Source: Myxococcota bacterium
GTDB taxonomy: Bacteria > Myxococcota_A > Bradymonadia > Bradymonadales > GCA-2716585
DNA length: 35,461 nt
NCBI GenBank assembly: GCA_963169075.1
Contig: CAUJGC010000464.1
Location: forward strand, 1-35,461
Direction: 5' to 3'
Numbering within the stretch: the stretch's first letter is position 1; the number at the start of each line of letters is the position of its first letter. Positions 32,936 through 35,461 of this stretch are shown piece by piece. A program made the translations under genes and the position numbers. The notes under the pieces are model-generated. The model saw only the letters and a list, made by a program, of their open reading frames with translations. It was not told the origin of the DNA and did no database searches.

Positions 32936-35328
32936 CAGCTCGGCACCTCCAGCGTCGCCAGGTTGTTCAGCTCAAAGCACTCGGTGTTGCGGTTGACCAG
33001 CTGACCCCCCTCATAGGACGTGTCCGCCAGCACCGTCACCTGCGCCGCCGCGTCGGGGGCCGCCGCCCAGACGCACCCCACCTCCTCGCCTTGGCCCGGC
33101 TCCAGCCGCGTCGTCGTCCGCGCCGTGCAGATGAACACACCCTGCGCCGGATCCCCCTCGAAGAACGACACCGGCACCCCCGTCGCCACAGGCTGCGAGC
33201 CCCGGTTGTAGACCGTGATCCGCAGCTCCACACCGCCGCAACCGCCCCGCACCACCGGCGCACCCCCCCCGCTCGCCGTCAGATCCGGCGCGTCCAGCGC
33301 CTTCCCCTCCTGCTGGATGTTCTGGCGGTAGCTGTTGAAGATCTGCCAGCTCGGCGACTCCACACGCGGGATGCGGCCGTCGTCCTCCACGTTGGTCACA
33401 TGGTAGGTGTGCTGGTTCCAGATCGGGCGGCTGTTCACCCACCGATCCGTCACGTCGCGCAGCACCAGGATCCCCCGCGTTGACCCCGGCGCCACCCCCG
33501 TCTCCGCCTCCGGCTGGCACGGCGCGCCGATGTTGTTGGCCGGCAACACGATCTCCGAGTTGAAGTCACCGTCCACATCCACCACGATGGGGTTCTCATA
33601 CGTCGTGTTGGTCGTGTTCGCGAACGCGAAGCGGATCGCACCGGTCGTCCCATCGTAGACCCGCATGAAGCACTCGTCGTTGTAGACGACCTCCACGCTC
33701 CCGTCCCCCTCAAAGTCAAAGAGGCTCGACCCCGTGTTCCCCGACGACGCGTCACGCGTCGGCTTGAACCACCGGATCCCCGGCTGGGCGCACCCCGCAG
33801 GCAGCGGCGTCGCCGCGCACTCCAGATCAAACACCGCGTAGTTGTTCCCCCCCGCCGTGCCGATCTCCACCTGACCGTCCCCGTCAAAGTCCCCCACGTT
33901 CGGCGCGCCCCCCGGCGACTGGTACGCACCCGGCACCGCGTACGGCCCGAAGATCACCTCCCCGGTGTGGCGCTGCACCCGCACCTGATTCACCCCGAAG
34001 ACCACCGCGATCTCCGGCTCCGGCGTGCTGGGATCAAAGTCCGCGATCGCCACATGGCCGGGCTCCAGCCCCGCCATCAGCGGCGGCGTCTCGTCCTGCC
34101 CCGTCGCGCTGTAGATCCGGTTGCCCAGCACCACCTCGCCCTGACCGTCGTTGTCCACGTCCGCCACCGCCGAGAGCGGCCCGATCCCGTAGCGCTGCGC
34201 GCCCTGGTTGAAGTGGACCGACCCGTCCTCCCCGTTGAAGACCACCGCGCCGTGGATGATCTCCGCCGTCCCGTCCTGATCCAGATCCGCGATCGCAGGA
34301 CCACCCCAGGTCCGCGCGTCCACCGGCACCGCGCTCTGCCAGATCCGCTGGAGCTGGTTGTTCAGCGCCACCAGCCGACCGTCGCTCTGCACGATCACGA
34401 TCTCCGGCGCGCCGTCGCCGTTGATGTCGCCGCCTGCCATCGACGACTCCGCGTGGGCGCGCTCCGGAGACTGGAAGACCACCTCGCAGGTGTCACCCCG
34501 GATCGCCGTCACAAACGACTGCGCGTAATCGTTGTTGTCCCACCACGAGAACACGATCTCCGGCGTCTCGTCCCCGTCCAGATCGATGACCACCGGCTGC
34601 ATGATGACGTTGCCCCCCTCCCAGCGACACTGCACCGCAGGCGCGAACGCGCCCTCGTAGGGATCCTGGATGCAGCCCGGGTTGTTCTCCGCTCGCGGGC
34701 CGCTCCCATACGGGATGCAGATCCCCGCCTGGCAGTAGTGATCGTCCCGGCACTCGTCGTCGTCCGCGCACGTCCCCGCCCCTTGCAGGCACACGCCGCC
34801 GATGCACCGCGTCTCCCCCTCGCACCGCTCCACCACCCGCGCCGTCCCCTGCCCGTTGCAGAGCACCCGCAGCGTCGTGTCCTGGCACCCCAGCGCCTCA
34901 CCCGCCGGGCAGATCAGCGGCGCGCACGACCCCAGCTCGCTGTCGCAGATCGAGCCCTCACCGCACGCCTCCGCCACCCAGCCCGACCCATCGGCGCTGC
35001 ACCGCTCCTGCGTCGCGCCGTCCACGCAGCGCAGCGCCTCACCCTCGCAGATCGGCGCCGGGATCGTGCTGTTGTTGGTCCCGCTGCTGTTGTTGGCGCT
35101 GCTGTTGTTTGGGTTGTTTGTGCTGTTGTTTGTGCTGTTGTTTGTGCTGTTATTTGGGCTGTTTGTGTTGTTGTTTGTGCTGTTGTTCTGCGGGGTGTTG
35201 TTGGCGGGAGCCGCGTTGTCTGCGCCGCTGTTGTCCTCCTGGCCTCCGCCTCCGCCCGGCGTACCCACCGCGCACCCCGCCACCATACCCAAGACCAAAC
35301 CAAGCGCTACGCTGCGTCCCACCTTCAT
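32929..35328 (-). CDS. FG-GAP/VCBS-repeat lipoprotein with Asn/Ser/Thr-rich linker (about 799 aa)
   Basis: Met at 35328 (upstream GGAGCGGAGAG) gives MKVGRSVALGLVLGMVAGCAVG, lipobox MVAGC. Linker NNSTNNNTNSPNNSTNNSTNNSTNN. Cys-rich module. FG-GAP-like units (DLDGDETPEIVFSWW, DINGDGAPEIVIVQSDG, DLDQDGTAEIIHGA, DFDGDGQVEIGTAGG). Confidence 0.9.
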   Translation of the reverse strand: MKVGRSVALGLVLGMVAGCAVGTPGGGGGQEDNSGADNAAPANNTPQNNSTNNNTNSPNNSTNNSTNNSTNNPNNSSANNSSGTNNSTIPAPICEGEALRCVDGATQERCSADGSGWVAEACGEGSICDSELGSCAPLICPAGEALGCQDTTLRVLCNGQGTARVVERCEGETRCIGGVCLQGAGTCADDDECRDDHYCQAGICIPYGSGPRAENNPGCIQDPYEGAFAPAVQCRWEGGNVIMQPVVIDLDGDETPEIVFSWWDNNDYAQSFVTAIRGDTCEVVFQSPERAHAESSMAGGDINGDGAPEIVIVQSDGRLVALNNQLQRIWQSAVPVDARTWGGPAIADLDQDGTAEIIHGAVVFNGEDGSVHFNQGAQRYGIGPLSAVADVDNDGQGEVVLGNRIYSATGQDETPPLMAGLEPGHVAIADFDPSTPEPEIAVVFGVNQVRVQRHTGEVIFGPYAVPGAYQSPGGAPNVGDFDGDGQVEIGTAGGNNYAVFDLECAATPLPAGCAQPGIRWFKPTRDASSGNTGSSLFDFEGDGSVEVVYNDECFMRVYDGTTGAIRFAFANTTNTTYENPIVVDVDGDFNSEIVLPANNIGAPCQPEAETGVAPGSTRGILVLRDVTDRWVNSRPIWNQHTYHVTNVEDDGRIPRVESPSWQIFNSYRQNIQQEGKALDAPDLTASGGGAPVVRGGCGGVELRITVYNRGSQPVATGVPVSFFEGDPAQGVFICTARTTTRLEPGQGEEVGCVWAAAPDAAAQVTVLADTSYEGGQLVNRNTECFELNNLATLEVPSCQ
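35116..35163 (-). repeat. 12-bp tandem repeat (three perfect copies of gtttgtgctgtt plus a degenerate fourth) encoding NNST units
   Basis: Direct reading of 35116-35151 as three identical 12-mers, then atttgggctgtt at 35152-35163. Confidence 0.85.
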
Positions 35329-35461
35329 CTCTCCGCTCCTCGTGCTGTGCTCGATCCCCCGGCCTCTCGCTGCCTCACCATAGCCTACCTGGCGCCGCAG
35401 GCCAAATGGGGGTCCGGGGGCGGCTCGCCCCCGGCCGCCGGGGGCACCCCCCAAAAAATAA

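Overview
High-GC (about 70%) bacterial chromosomal window. The Asn/Ser/Thr-rich lipoprotein linkers, FG-GAP lipoproteins, PEGA and Kelch proteins suggest a Myxococcota/Bradymonadales-like organism (inference only). I support 14 protein-coding genes. (i) A minus-strand block at 96-4905 holds two right-handed beta-helix (pectate-lyase-superfamily-like) proteins flanking a FG-GAP lipoprotein. Composition switches from low to high GC inside the lipoprotein gene. (ii) A minus-strand pair encodes an orphan sensor histidine kinase and a secreted Cys-rich Sel1/Hcp-like repeat protein. (iii) A plus-strand cell-envelope block at 8242-27056 holds a PEGA protein, a Kelch lipoprotein, a giant ~4,835-aa protein and an Lgt-like enzyme. 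The giant protein runs signal peptide, N-terminal domain, ~17 DUF11-type repeats with SdrD/B-like modules, OmpA-C-like domain, Ig-like modules, C-terminal outer-membrane beta-barrel. (iv) A minus-strand Glu/Lys-rich lipoprotein lies beyond a strong bidirectional terminator. (v) A plus-strand cluster encodes a coiled-coil protein, an MscS channel, a membrane protein and a rhodanese. (vi) A minus-strand Asn-rich FG-GAP lipoprotein closes the window. The best candidate for an undescribed system is the giant barrel-anchored repeat protein with its PEGA, Kelch lipoprotein and Lgt-like neighbours. No tRNA, rRNA, CRISPR array or transposase was recognised. All family assignments are by eye from motifs; no database search was run.
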